Shown here in pieces: positions 7,740 through 16,133 of a stretch of 64,000 nt of DNA. The notes under the pieces are model-generated. The model saw nothing but the letters and a program-made list of their open reading frames with translations. It had not been told where the DNA came from and searched no databases. The translations under genes were made by a program, and so were the position numbers. Location of the stretch: the NCBI RefSeq assembly GCF_000739775.1, contig NZ_BBJH01000001.1:1-64000 (forward strand), read 5' to 3'. This DNA comes from Paraburkholderia heleia NBRC 101817 (GTDB lineage: Bacteria; Pseudomonadota; Gammaproteobacteria; Burkholderiales; Burkholderiaceae). Numbering within the stretch: position 1 is the first letter of the stretch; each line of letters starts with the position of its first letter.

Positions 7740-9161
7740 ATGGGCTGGAATCGCCGATACAGTCTGGTCAGTCACGTGCGCTCTTCGCTCTGGATCGTAC
7801 CGCTCGTCGCAGTCATCGCCGCCATGATCCTCAAACGCGTTGCCGTTGCGCTTGGCGAGTGGCTGGTCAAAGCGCATGGGTATGATGTCCAGAACGGGTT
7901 CCTTTCCGTGAGCGCTGAAGAAGCTCACGCGATACTTGACCGCATCTTTACGCTCAACCTGTCATGCCTGGTATTCACGTTCAGTTCCTTGCTCGTTGCG
8001 ATCCAGATCGCGGGCGGGCAATATACGCCACGCATCATCGCGACGACCCTGCTCCGCAATAACGTGATCCGCTGGGTGGTGGGACTCTTCGTCTTCTCGA
8101 TGCTCTGGACCCACAGAACGATGACCGAACTCGGGCAGAGCGACGTCATACCACAATTACAGGTGGCCCTTGCGACCGCGATCGGGCTCGCTTCACTCGT
8201 CGCATTCATCCTCCTGATCGACTATTCGGCACGACTACTGAGGCCGGTGAGTCTCGTGGGCCGCGTCGCCGAGCAGGGGTTCACTGTGATCCGCAACGTG
8301 TACCCCGATCAGCTACCCGATCAGGAGGAATCCACATCGTCGGACGATGCTGCAGTGGCGGAAGTCGACAGGGCACGGACAAAGCGCGAGCCGGCCAATC
8401 GCGTGGTTGTCCTTCACGGTAGATCCGGGGTCGTGCTGGCAGTCAATCTGTCGGGGTTGGTGCTAGAGGCGCAGCGTGCCGACTGCTTTATTGAATTCGC
8501 GGTACAGGTGGGAGATTTCGTAGCAACCGACGAACCGCTATTCTATTTGTATGGCAATTCCGGGGCATTGAGTGATCTTCGGTTGCAGAGCCTCGTCGCG
8601 CTCGGTTCGGAGCGGACGATGGAGCAGGATCCCATGTTCGCGTTTCGTATCGAGGTGGACATTGCGCTGAAAGCGCTTTCGCCTGCCATCAATGACCCGA
8701 CGACTGCCGTGCTTGCGATCGATCAGTTGCACAGACTGCTACGGATGGTCGGGAAACGGTCGCTGGCAAATCGGGAAATCTACGACCAGGACGGGCAGCC
8801 TCGTGTGGCCTTCTACACGCCCGACTGGGAGGACTATGTCCATATCTGCTTCAGGGAGATCCGCATCGCGGGAACCGGCAGCATCCAGATCGACCGGCGC
8901 CTGCGCGCCATGATTGATAACCTCACGATGACGCTTCCCGTCTCACACCACGCCGCATTGCGCCGCGAGCTGGACCTGCTTGATGCGGCGATCGAGTGCG
9001 AGAAGATCTTGAAGGAAGATGCGCTATTGGCGCGCGTCGGGGACACACAGGGGATCGGTGGTTCGTCTGTCGCGTCCAGCGCCAGAAGCCGGCCACGACA
9101 CGTTGTTGGCGTGCCCCCGGGCCGGCAGTCAGGGGTTAGCGACGGGAGCGCAAAACGGTAA
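7740..9161 (+). CDS. DUF2254 predicted membrane protein
   Basis: A 473-residue inner-membrane protein with four apparent membrane segments in the first 170 residues (SLWIVPLVAVIAAMIL, a second near LNLSCLVFTFSSLLVAI, a third VVGLFVFSML, a fourth IGLASLVAFILL). A large soluble C-terminal part contains the family's characteristic DIALKALSPAINDPTTAV segment near residues 310-330. This matches DUF2254, whose function is not established. ATG 7740 is preferred over 7722 because GGAGGGAG lies just before it. It is followed, after a 399-base gap, by a DUF2252 gene and a SulP transporter on the same strand. The last 40 residues are low-complexity and may be poorly conserved. Confidence 0.85.
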   Translation: MGWNRRYSLVSHVRSSLWIVPLVAVIAAMILKRVAVALGEWLVKAHGYDVQNGFLSVSAEEAHAILDRIFTLNLSCLVFTFSSLLVAIQIAGGQYTPRIIATTLLRNNVIRWVVGLFVFSMLWTHRTMTELGQSDVIPQLQVALATAIGLASLVAFILLIDYSARLLRPVSLVGRVAEQGFTVIRNVYPDQLPDQEESTSSDDAAVAEVDRARTKREPANRVVVLHGRSGVVLAVNLSGLVLEAQRADCFIEFAVQVGDFVATDEPLFYLYGNSGALSDLRLQSLVALGSERTMEQDPMFAFRIEVDIALKALSPAINDPTTAVLAIDQLHRLLRMVGKRSLANREIYDQDGQPRVAFYTPDWEDYVHICFREIRIAGTGSIQIDRRLRAMIDNLTMTLPVSHHAALRRELDLLDAAIECEKILKEDALLARVGDTQGIGGSSVASSARSRPRHVVGVPPGRQSGVSDGSAKR

Positions 9162-9560
9162 AGCCCTGGTTGCCTCGCAACAGGCGACGCTGCACGCGCT
9201 GCAGCCTGTAACCGGGAAACCGAAGCCGACCGGATTGCCCGGCGTCCAGTCGTTCGGGAAACTCGGTGTGGGAGATCAACGGCCGACCTCGACGATCGAT
9301 GCCTTCGCAAATGCTGCCTGTGTCGCCTGTGCCGATATCGAGGCTGCTGGTCAGACGAGGCAGGTTGACCTGCATCAATATCAGGGGAGGCCACCTGATT
9401 ATCTTGAGTTTAATTACCCGAGCGTTCCGGCAAGCCGTAGTCTCTTCATATGAACGCAATCCAGGGCTCGGCGAATGGTGTGTCGGCGTTTCCCCGATAC
9501 CGGGAACGTGCGCCGTTGCCGCAACGTATTGGTGAAGACGCGCAGTAACGAGGTGGAGAC
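9162..9560. other. Intergenic region between DUF2254 and DUF2252 genes
   Basis: No gene I can support. A minus-strand frame ending at 9136 reads somewhat protein-like (about 80 codons, ISHTEFPERLDAGQSGRL) but has no ribosome site and overlaps the end of the DUF2254 gene. The right end contains GAGGTGGAGAC, which serves the DUF2252 start at 9561. Confidence 0.4.
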
Positions 9561-10982
9561 ATGGACAAAGCCGTTTCACGCAAGGTGATAAGTGCGACAG
9601 CGGAACATATAGACACTTACCGCACGCCAGACGAGCGCTCATCAGACGGACGAATTATCCGTGACTCGGTCCCACGCTCATCGCAGGCAGGATGGGAAAC
9701 GCCTGCGAACCGCCGCAATATCATTGAAATTCTGAATGAATCGAGTGAAGGCCGACTTCCCCATCTGATACCGATCCGCTACGGCCGGATGGCGGCGTCG
9801 CCCTTTGCCTTCTATCGCGGTGCTGCTGCCATCATGGCAGCCGATCTCGCTGAAACGCCTACGAGTGGCATACGTGTCCAGGCTTGTGGCGACGCGCACC
9901 TGATGAATTTCGGTGGTTTTGCAACACCAGAGCGCAACGTGATCTTCGACATCAACGATCTCGACGAGACGCTGCCTGCTCCGTTCGAGTGGGACCTGAA
10001 GCGTCTCGCAGCGAGCGTGGCGATTGCCGGCCAGCATCTGGAATTGCCATCCAGCGATACCGCACGCATCGCCGTCGATCTTGTGCGGGAGTATAGGGAG
10101 CGTATGCACGATTATGCATCCATGCGGGTGCTCGACGTCTGGTATGACAGGATCGATCTGCAAAAATATCAGGACCGCACGGGAGATCCCGAGATAGTCG
10201 AGGCCGCGCGCAAGCGGTTTGCACAGCGAATCGAAACTGAACGCCAAAAGACCATTCCAGACCATCTGTATCCGAAACTCGTGTCGGAAGAGGGAGAACA
10301 CCCACGCATCAAGGATGAGCCGCCCCTCATGTTCCATCCCGCTGGAGAATTTGCGCCAGGCCTTGCGTCAGGTTACTCGGAGGCCATTGCATCTTATCGG
10401 CAGAGCCTCCCGGAACACGTACGGAGCCTGTTCGACCGTTTCCATTTTGTCGATCTGGCGATGAAGGTTGTGGGGGTGGGGAGTGTCGGAACAATGTGCG
10501 GCGTAGGTCTGTTCATGGCATCCGACAACGATCCGCTGTTCCTGCAGGTCAAGGAGGCGAGGGCATCGGTGCTCGAGCCATACGCAGGCAAGAGCCTGCA
10601 CGCGAATCACGGAGAGCGTGTCGTTGCCGGACAGCGGATCATGCAGTCGGCGAGCGACGTTTTTCTGGGGTGGACTCGCGGAAAGAACGGGCGGGACTTT
10701 TATATCCGGCAGCTTCGAGACATGAAGCTGTCCGTCGTCATCGAGGACCTCGACACAGGCGCGCTCAGACAGTATGCACGCATGTGTGCACACGCCCTGG
10801 CGCGTGCTCATGCGCGCTCGGGCGATGCGGCGACGATGGTGGGCTATATGGGTTCAGGTCAGACCTTCGACGATGCGATCGGCGAATTCGCAATGGAATA
10901 CCGGGCACAAAACCGGCTCGACTATCGTGCGTTCATTCAGTCGATCCGGGAAGGGCGGATCCAGGCGGCGAGAGAGCAATAG
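9561..10982 (+). CDS. DUF2252 protein (kinase-like fold family)
   Basis: A 473-residue cytoplasmic protein that reads as DUF2252 throughout. Signatures include RYGRMAASPFAFYRGAA (about 72-88), CGDAHLMNFGGFATPERNVIFDINDLDE with its D-H-N motif (about 108-135), and QGV-like late motifs (VGVGSVGTMC; GWTRGKNGRDFYIRQLRDMK). The family resembles aminoglycoside-phosphotransferase/protein-kinase folds, with the GDAHLMNFG and FDINDLDE motifs mimicking catalytic and DFG loops, but no substrate is known. GAGGTGGAGAC precedes the ATG. It lies between DUF2254 and SulP genes and may share a function with them. Confidence 0.88.
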   Translation: MDKAVSRKVISATAEHIDTYRTPDERSSDGRIIRDSVPRSSQAGWETPANRRNIIEILNESSEGRLPHLIPIRYGRMAASPFAFYRGAAAIMAADLAETPTSGIRVQACGDAHLMNFGGFATPERNVIFDINDLDETLPAPFEWDLKRLAASVAIAGQHLELPSSDTARIAVDLVREYRERMHDYASMRVLDVWYDRIDLQKYQDRTGDPEIVEAARKRFAQRIETERQKTIPDHLYPKLVSEEGEHPRIKDEPPLMFHPAGEFAPGLASGYSEAIASYRQSLPEHVRSLFDRFHFVDLAMKVVGVGSVGTMCGVGLFMASDNDPLFLQVKEARASVLEPYAGKSLHANHGERVVAGQRIMQSASDVFLGWTRGKNGRDFYIRQLRDMKLSVVIEDLDTGALRQYARMCAHALARAHARSGDAATMVGYMGSGQTFDDAIGEFAMEYRAQNRLDYRAFIQSIREGRIQAAREQ

Positions 10983-11145
10983 GCCGGAGGCGGTGCCTGC
11001 CTGATATACACGTTCGCACGCGCGCCGAAACGAGGTCGAGACGACGAGAGGGCGGAGAGCTCGGCCTGCGCGAAGGCTGCACGGGGCGAAGTTGCCGCAA
11101 ACCAGGGGTACCCCATCCGGTCCGGGCCCCCGGGAGGAGAGCGTG

Positions 11146-12939
11146 ATGGATGAAGAGCATGTTCCCGTCGTGAGTACTGACGCGACTTCCCCTGCCAAAG
11201 GCTGGCGCGCGATACTCGTGCCGGCGCAGTGGCTGCCGGATTACAGGTTGCCGTGGCTTTCATCCGATCTCGTCGCCGGGGTCACGCTAGCTGCGTATGG
11301 AATACCCGTGTCGCTTGCATATGCGACGCTCGCCGGTTTGCCGGCCCAATACGGCATTTACTGCTACCTGGTCGGCGGCATCTTCTACGCCTTTTTCGGC
11401 ACCTCCCGCCAACTGGCCATCGGGCCGACTTCGGCGATTTCGATGCTCGTGGGCGTGACAGTCGTGGACATGGCAGGCGGCGATCCCGAGCGGTTCGCCT
11501 CCATTGCCGCATTGACGGCGATTCTTATCGCAGTCATGTGCCTGATCGGCTGGATTCTGCGGCTAAGCTCGCTCGTCAATTTCATTAGTGAAACTATCCT
11601 GCTTGGTTTCAAGGCAGGCGCTGCACTGACCATAGCGCTGACCCAGTTGCCGAAGCTTTTCGGGGTTAAAGGAGGGGGAGAGCAGTTCTTCGACCGCATT
11701 TCGATCCTGATCGGACAGCTTCCTGACACACAGCTCGTTGTACTTGCTTTTGGAATCTGCGCGCTGGTCCTTCTGGTTCTTGGCGAAAAGTTTCTGCCAG
11801 GGCGACCGGTCGCGTTATTCGTGGTCGCGCTTTCCATCGTTCTGCTATCGCTGACGCCGTTGGGCGCCATGGGATTCAAGGTCGTCGGAGCATTGCCACG
11901 TGGCCTCCCGGTTTTTCATCTGCCCTCGCTTCGCATCAGGGACGTAGATGGCATTGTCCCATTGGCGTTTGCCTGCCTGCTATTGTCATATGTGGAAAGC
12001 GTATCGGCTGCTCGCGCAATCGCGCAGAAAAACGGCTACGAAATCGATCCGCGTCAGGAGCTGCTGGGGCTCGGCGCGGCGAACCTCGCTGCAGGTCTTT
12101 TCCAGGGGTATCCCGTCGCGGGCGGCCTGTCCCAGTCGTCGGTCAACGACAAGGCTGGCGCAAAGACTCCGCTTGCGCTGGTATTTGCTTCAATAGCGAT
12201 TGGACTGTGCCTGATGTTCCTCACAGGCCTGCTGACCAACCTGCCCAACGTCGTACTGGCAGCCATCGTGCTGGTGGCCGTGAAGGGCCTCATTGACCTT
12301 CGGGAATTGCGTCATCTCTGGCGAGTCAGTCGCTATGAGTTCATGGTTTCGATGGTTGCGTTCGTTGCCGTCCTGTTGCTGGGCATTCTCAAAGGGGTGA
12401 TCTTCGCCGTGCTGGCGTCAATGCTTCTGCTAATCAGGCGTGCCGCCCATCCGCATGTGGCGGTACTTGGGCGCATTCCCGGTACGCACCAGTATTCGGA
12501 TATCGAGCGCCATGCCGACAATGAGCAGGTTCCTGGTGTGCTGATGTTCCGCGTCGAGGCGTCGCTGCTTTACTTCAACGCCGACCACGTACGGGCTGCG
12601 ATGACGGCGAAAATCCAGTCGGCGGCCTGGCCCGTGAAACTGGTGATACTGGATCTCTCGAACTCGCCCGCGGTCGACATCGCGGGCGCCAGGATGCTGG
12701 CGACCTTGCACACGGACCTTGTCAGTGCAGGAAGGCGGCTGCGCATCGTGGCTGCGCATGGCAGCGCGCGCGATATGTTGCGCGCCGAAGGGCTGGAGGA
12801 ACTCGTCGGCGACATTAGCCGGCTAGTCTCGGTGGACGACGCGATCGAGACTTACTTGCACGAAATGGATACGACAAGCAGCGATGCTGCCGACACGGCG
12901 TCGAGAGTGCGGCCGGGTTCAGGTGCAGCGGTTCAATGA
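11146..12939 (+). CDS. SulP-family anion transporter with STAS domain
   Basis: A 597-residue inner-membrane transporter. The N-terminal signature (LPWLSSDLVAGVTLAAYGIP, AYATLAGLPAQYGIY, FGTSRQLAIGPTSAISML) is classical SulP/SLC26; about 12 membrane segments extend to about residue 430, and a cytoplasmic STAS domain follows (FRVEASLLYFNADHVR, VILDLSNSPAVDIAGA). Substrates in the family are sulfate, bicarbonate or dicarboxylates; sequence alone does not decide. ATG 11146 is chosen for GGGAGGAGAG seven bases upstream. The STAS serine position usual for anti-sigma-like phosphorylation is replaced by Ala-Val (SPAVDIAGA). It is third in the DUF2254-DUF2252-SulP row. Confidence 0.9.
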   Translation: MDEEHVPVVSTDATSPAKGWRAILVPAQWLPDYRLPWLSSDLVAGVTLAAYGIPVSLAYATLAGLPAQYGIYCYLVGGIFYAFFGTSRQLAIGPTSAISMLVGVTVVDMAGGDPERFASIAALTAILIAVMCLIGWILRLSSLVNFISETILLGFKAGAALTIALTQLPKLFGVKGGGEQFFDRISILIGQLPDTQLVVLAFGICALVLLVLGEKFLPGRPVALFVVALSIVLLSLTPLGAMGFKVVGALPRGLPVFHLPSLRIRDVDGIVPLAFACLLLSYVESVSAARAIAQKNGYEIDPRQELLGLGAANLAAGLFQGYPVAGGLSQSSVNDKAGAKTPLALVFASIAIGLCLMFLTGLLTNLPNVVLAAIVLVAVKGLIDLRELRHLWRVSRYEFMVSMVAFVAVLLLGILKGVIFAVLASMLLLIRRAAHPHVAVLGRIPGTHQYSDIERHADNEQVPGVLMFRVEASLLYFNADHVRAAMTAKIQSAAWPVKLVILDLSNSPAVDIAGARMLATLHTDLVSAGRRLRIVAAHGSARDMLRAEGLEELVGDISRLVSVDDAIETYLHEMDTTSSDAADTASRVRPGSGAAVQ

Positions 12940-13072
12940 CGACGAATGTCAGCGTAACGGATCGGGCCTCGAGGCGATGGTGTACATCGCGAAAACCGGG
13001 CGCTAACGCGAGGCCGCTTTCTGGCGCGCTGCACCAGGTTCTTTGTCTGTCGGCAGATGGTAGACGCGACGG

Positions 13073-13993
13073 TCAATGGTCGAACCAGCGATATTGCAGG
13101 GCGACCGTGACAGTCTGAAAATTGCCCGCAGCGCGCGTTACGAAGCCGCGCGAGTATGCGAATTTGGCCGACCAGCCACGGCCGAGCGGCACCGCGAGCG
13201 TGACGCCGCCGCGCACGTTGGCCTGCCGACTGCCGTTCGGCACTCCATCGATGCTCGTGCTGCCTCCCAGTGCGTAACCGAGGTCGACGGCAAGCCATAA
13301 ACCAGGCAGGAAGCTGTACCCGCCATGCAACTGTGTGACCGTGAGCAATGCCTGGCTTTTGTCGTGCCCATTAAAGTAGTTCGTGTTGTTCGTGAAGAAC
13401 CAGGCACCGGCTGAAGCCTCGAAGAACCAGTTCCCCCATGGTTGTGAAAACCCGAGCTCGGGTTTGAATGCCCAGCGATTATTGCCTACGTTGACAAGGT
13501 GAGAGGGTATGTACTGGCCAGTCGGTGCCTGGATTGTGAGGCTCGCCCCGAGCGCGGTGCGAGGCTCTGTCTTCGCGAACGCTTCCGGGGACAGCGCGGG
13601 GTTGCCGATCAGATTTAGCGCGAAGCGTATCTGCATGTCACCGATGCCAGCCCGATGAACTGCGGTCGGCGCATCAATGACGAGACCACTGAGGTCGCCG
13701 CTTACGAAAGGCACACCAACCCCGATCGACGCCGTGCGGCCCGCCAGTGCGAACGTATGGACGTAGCCGAGCACGAAGTTGTTGATTTTCGCGCTGACGC
13801 CGCTGATGGGTAGCGACGGGTCGGTGAGGACGTCGCCGCTCACGTGCGAGTAGCCCGCAACGACGAAGTTCGTGCCAATCGGGGAGGGTGAGTAGGTTCG
13901 CGGTTCCAGTTCTTGCGCTTGTGATGCGCCTGCTCGCCAGAGAAACGCGGCGCAGCAGCACGCATACTTCCAGCGAGCGGATCGCCTGCTCAT
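13073..13993 (-). CDS. MetA-pathway-type outer-membrane protein
   Basis: A 306-residue exported protein with a signal peptide (cleavage likely after ASQA, about residue 26). The mature part is beta-rich, with alternating hydrophobic strands and a C-terminal aromatic residue near the end (TVALQYRWFDH), as in outer-membrane barrels. It matches the family called Phenol_MetA_deg, named for a gene of phenol meta-pathway clusters; members are probably outer-membrane channels or sensors. It converges with the SulP gene and is 40 kb from the dmp operon, so a link to phenol is not supported by context. Confidence 0.75.
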   Translation of the reverse strand: MSRRSARWKYACCCAAFLWRAGASQAQELEPRTYSPSPIGTNFVVAGYSHVSGDVLTDPSLPISGVSAKINNFVLGYVHTFALAGRTASIGVGVPFVSGDLSGLVIDAPTAVHRAGIGDMQIRFALNLIGNPALSPEAFAKTEPRTALGASLTIQAPTGQYIPSHLVNVGNNRWAFKPELGFSQPWGNWFFEASAGAWFFTNNTNYFNGHDKSQALLTVTQLHGGYSFLPGLWLAVDLGYALGGSTSIDGVPNGSRQANVRGGVTLAVPLGRGWSAKFAYSRGFVTRAAGNFQTVTVALQYRWFDH

Positions 13994-14289
13994 GGCGGTT
14001 CAGTCCGGCGTGTCGCCAACGCGCAGTGCGCGCCGCGTGCTTCGTACGGTTGGCCTCCCAAGCTAAACTACAGGATAACAGTGCCGCTCGGCGCGATGAA
14101 TAGGACTTTGGTCCGATTGCCCGGCGGCAGGCCCATATGCAGCCGTGCGGTCCGGGAGAAGCGAGAATTGGAAGGCGCTGGAGTCGTCACCTGCCGGCCC
14201 TTGACCACCGGACTCCCGGGTCGCGTGTCTGGCGTGTGGCGGCACAATGAATGTCGGTACGGTGTCACTTAAAACGGTCTACGGCTAAC

Positions 14290-14499
14290 TCAACCCTTTT
14301 CCCCCTCCACCGGCAGCTCCAGCACGGTTGCCACGAGTGGCCAGCGCTTTGCAGCCGCCTGCCAGGCATCCTCGGCCTGAACGTCGAGATAGCGGTCGCG
14401 GTCCACGCCCTCGACGAGACGCGCGAGCGCGTCGATATCGCTCGGCAGCGCGGGTCCACTGCGCGAATGCCGGCCTGCCCCCCACAAGCGCATCGCCAT
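14290..14499 (-). CDS. bcsR: Cellulose biosynthesis protein BcsR
   Basis: A 69-residue cytoplasmic protein. The C-terminal AAAKRWPLVATVLE aligns with the AALKRWPLLAEF signature of E. coli BcsR (62 residues), and DIDALARL upstream matches its preceding helix. E. coli BcsR binds BcsQ and BcsE and is needed for cellulose secretion. The ATG at 14499 overlaps the bcsG stop (TAATG), giving translational coupling at the end of the operon. This position is unusual: in enterics bcsR directly precedes bcsQ, while here bcsA and bcsG stand between them. Confidence 0.75.
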   Translation of the reverse strand: MAMRLWGAGRHSRSGPALPSDIDALARLVEGVDRDRYLDVQAEDAWQAAAKRWPLVATVLELPVEGEKG

Positions 14500-16085
14500 T
14501 ATTTGCCCTCCACCCACACGCCGTCGGGCGTATGGATCACGTAGCCGGTCGGCGTCGTCATCGTCACCGTGCCTTCGTTTTCGCCGACCATGCGCGTTTG
14601 CGGCAGGTTGTTCGCGTACTGCGCGAGCGGCGGCGCGCCGGTGGCGAACGGGCTGTGCGCCACGAGATTCGACAGCAGCTGCGCGAGCGCGAGATAGCTC
14701 GTGGGCGTGTCGATCGTCGTCACGCCGCCGGTGTGCTCGCTGCCGGCCGGCAGACCGACCACCTTCACGCCCACCGGCACGTGGATGATGTTCGGCGTGG
14801 GGATCTCGCGCATGCCGGCGATCTGGTTCTCTTCACCGCGCAGCGCCGCGCCGTGCTCGGGTACGAACACGATGACGGCGCGCCGACCCGATTGCGCGAC
14901 GAGATCGATCAGCTTGTCGACGTCGCCGAGCAGATTCTGCAGGCGGATCGGGTACGACTGCAGGCTCGTGAGATTGGTGTTCGGAGGCGGCAGGCGGTTG
15001 CCGTCGTGCATCGAGACCGTGTTGTAGTAGAGCGCGACCGGTCCGCCGCCCGCCGCAATGCGCTGCTTGTACCAGCGCGCGAGCACGTCGTAGTCGCCGA
15101 CCAGAGGGGAGCCGTCGAACTCCTTCATCGCTGCCGGCAGGCCGTCGTTCGACGGAATCGTCACGCCCGGCACGCCGATTTCACTTGTCACCGTGCTGCG
15201 GAAATTGTCGAAACGGCCGTTGTGGTTGAGCAGCGCCTGCGGCGTGTAGCCCGCCTGCGCGAGCTGCGCGAACAGGTGGCACTCGGGCGGCGCGGGGTCG
15301 TAGAGGGCCTTGTGCGGCTCCTGCCCGCAGCTCGCGCGCAGCACGCGGATCGCAGCGGGGCCGCTATAGCTCGCGGCGGAACTGAAGTTCTGGAAGATGT
15401 AGTCGAAGCGCGAGAAGAGCGGGTTGTTGCGCATCTTCACGAGATCCAGGTCGTCCCACGAGAGCGAGCAGATGTGCACCACGATGATGTCGAACTGCGC
15501 GTTCGCATCGGTGGTGAGCGGCGTGAAGTTCACGTGCCGGCCTTCCTCGTTGGCGCGGAACGCCGCGAGCTGCTGGTCGTAGCTGCCCGACTGCTCGTCG
15601 CGCTTCTTGCCCGTGCCGCTGTCCTCGTCGCCGTTGCTGGCGAGCGACGCGCTGGCGGTGGCATTCGCCACGAACGTGCCCACGCCCTGCCAGACCGGCA
15701 TGACGACGAGCGCGATCAGCACGAGCGTCGTCACGCGCACCCAGCGGTTGACGAGGAAGTAGAGCAGCACGGCGATCACCGCCCACACGACCATCGAAAG
15801 CGAAATTACGCGCCGCGTGAGCTCGAACATGTACGAGGGCGTGAAGGTGAGGAGCACGGGGATCTGCGAGATCGCCCGGCCGATGTCGGGCATGCTCGAC
15901 TCGTGGTACGCAATGGCGAAGCCCACGATCACGGCGAGCACATTGCGTGCGATACGCAGCCGCCGCAGGTGCAGCGGCACGAGCAGCAGAATGACGAACG
16001 CGAAGTTCATCCACCACCCGGGCTTGAGCGTGCCGATCGAGTAGAGATACAGCTTGGCGAGGAAGTAGAGATTCCAGAGACCCAT
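14499..16085 (-). CDS. bcsG: Cellulose phosphoethanolamine transferase BcsG
   Basis: A 528-residue inner-membrane enzyme that transfers phosphoethanolamine from phospholipid to nascent cellulose in E. coli. The N-terminal half has four or five membrane segments (AFVILLLVPL; VLAVIVGFAIAY; MVVWAVIAVLLYFLV; LVLIALVVMPVW). The periplasmic alkaline-phosphatase-like domain starts near residue 200, with SYSGPAAIRVLRASCGQ containing the serine equivalent to E. coli nucleophile Ser278, and later VFVPEHGAALRGEENQIAG with metal-binding His/Glu. It starts 49 bases after bcsA. With bcsE and bcsF it suggests a pEtN-modified type of cellulose. Confidence 0.93.
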   Translation of the reverse strand: MGLWNLYFLAKLYLYSIGTLKPGWWMNFAFVILLLVPLHLRRLRIARNVLAVIVGFAIAYHESSMPDIGRAISQIPVLLTFTPSYMFELTRRVISLSMVVWAVIAVLLYFLVNRWVRVTTLVLIALVVMPVWQGVGTFVANATASASLASNGDEDSGTGKKRDEQSGSYDQQLAAFRANEEGRHVNFTPLTTDANAQFDIIVVHICSLSWDDLDLVKMRNNPLFSRFDYIFQNFSSAASYSGPAAIRVLRASCGQEPHKALYDPAPPECHLFAQLAQAGYTPQALLNHNGRFDNFRSTVTSEIGVPGVTIPSNDGLPAAMKEFDGSPLVGDYDVLARWYKQRIAAGGGPVALYYNTVSMHDGNRLPPPNTNLTSLQSYPIRLQNLLGDVDKLIDLVAQSGRRAVIVFVPEHGAALRGEENQIAGMREIPTPNIIHVPVGVKVVGLPAGSEHTGGVTTIDTPTSYLALAQLLSNLVAHSPFATGAPPLAQYANNLPQTRMVGENEGTVTMTTPTGYVIHTPDGVWVEGK

Positions 16086-16133
16086 AGTGTTTCGCGTTCC
16101 AGGGGTAGCGGCTTGATGTGGCAGTTGCGGTTG

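Noticed and set aside
9136..9381. A possible minus-strand small gene between the DUF2254 and DUF2252 genes
   Set aside because: The protein looks mildly plausible but has no ribosome site or family, and it overlaps the end of the DUF2254 gene.
13073..13993. Linking the MetA-pathway-type outer-membrane protein with the phenol operon
   Set aside because: The family name suggests it, but the genes are 40 kb apart with no shared promoter features.
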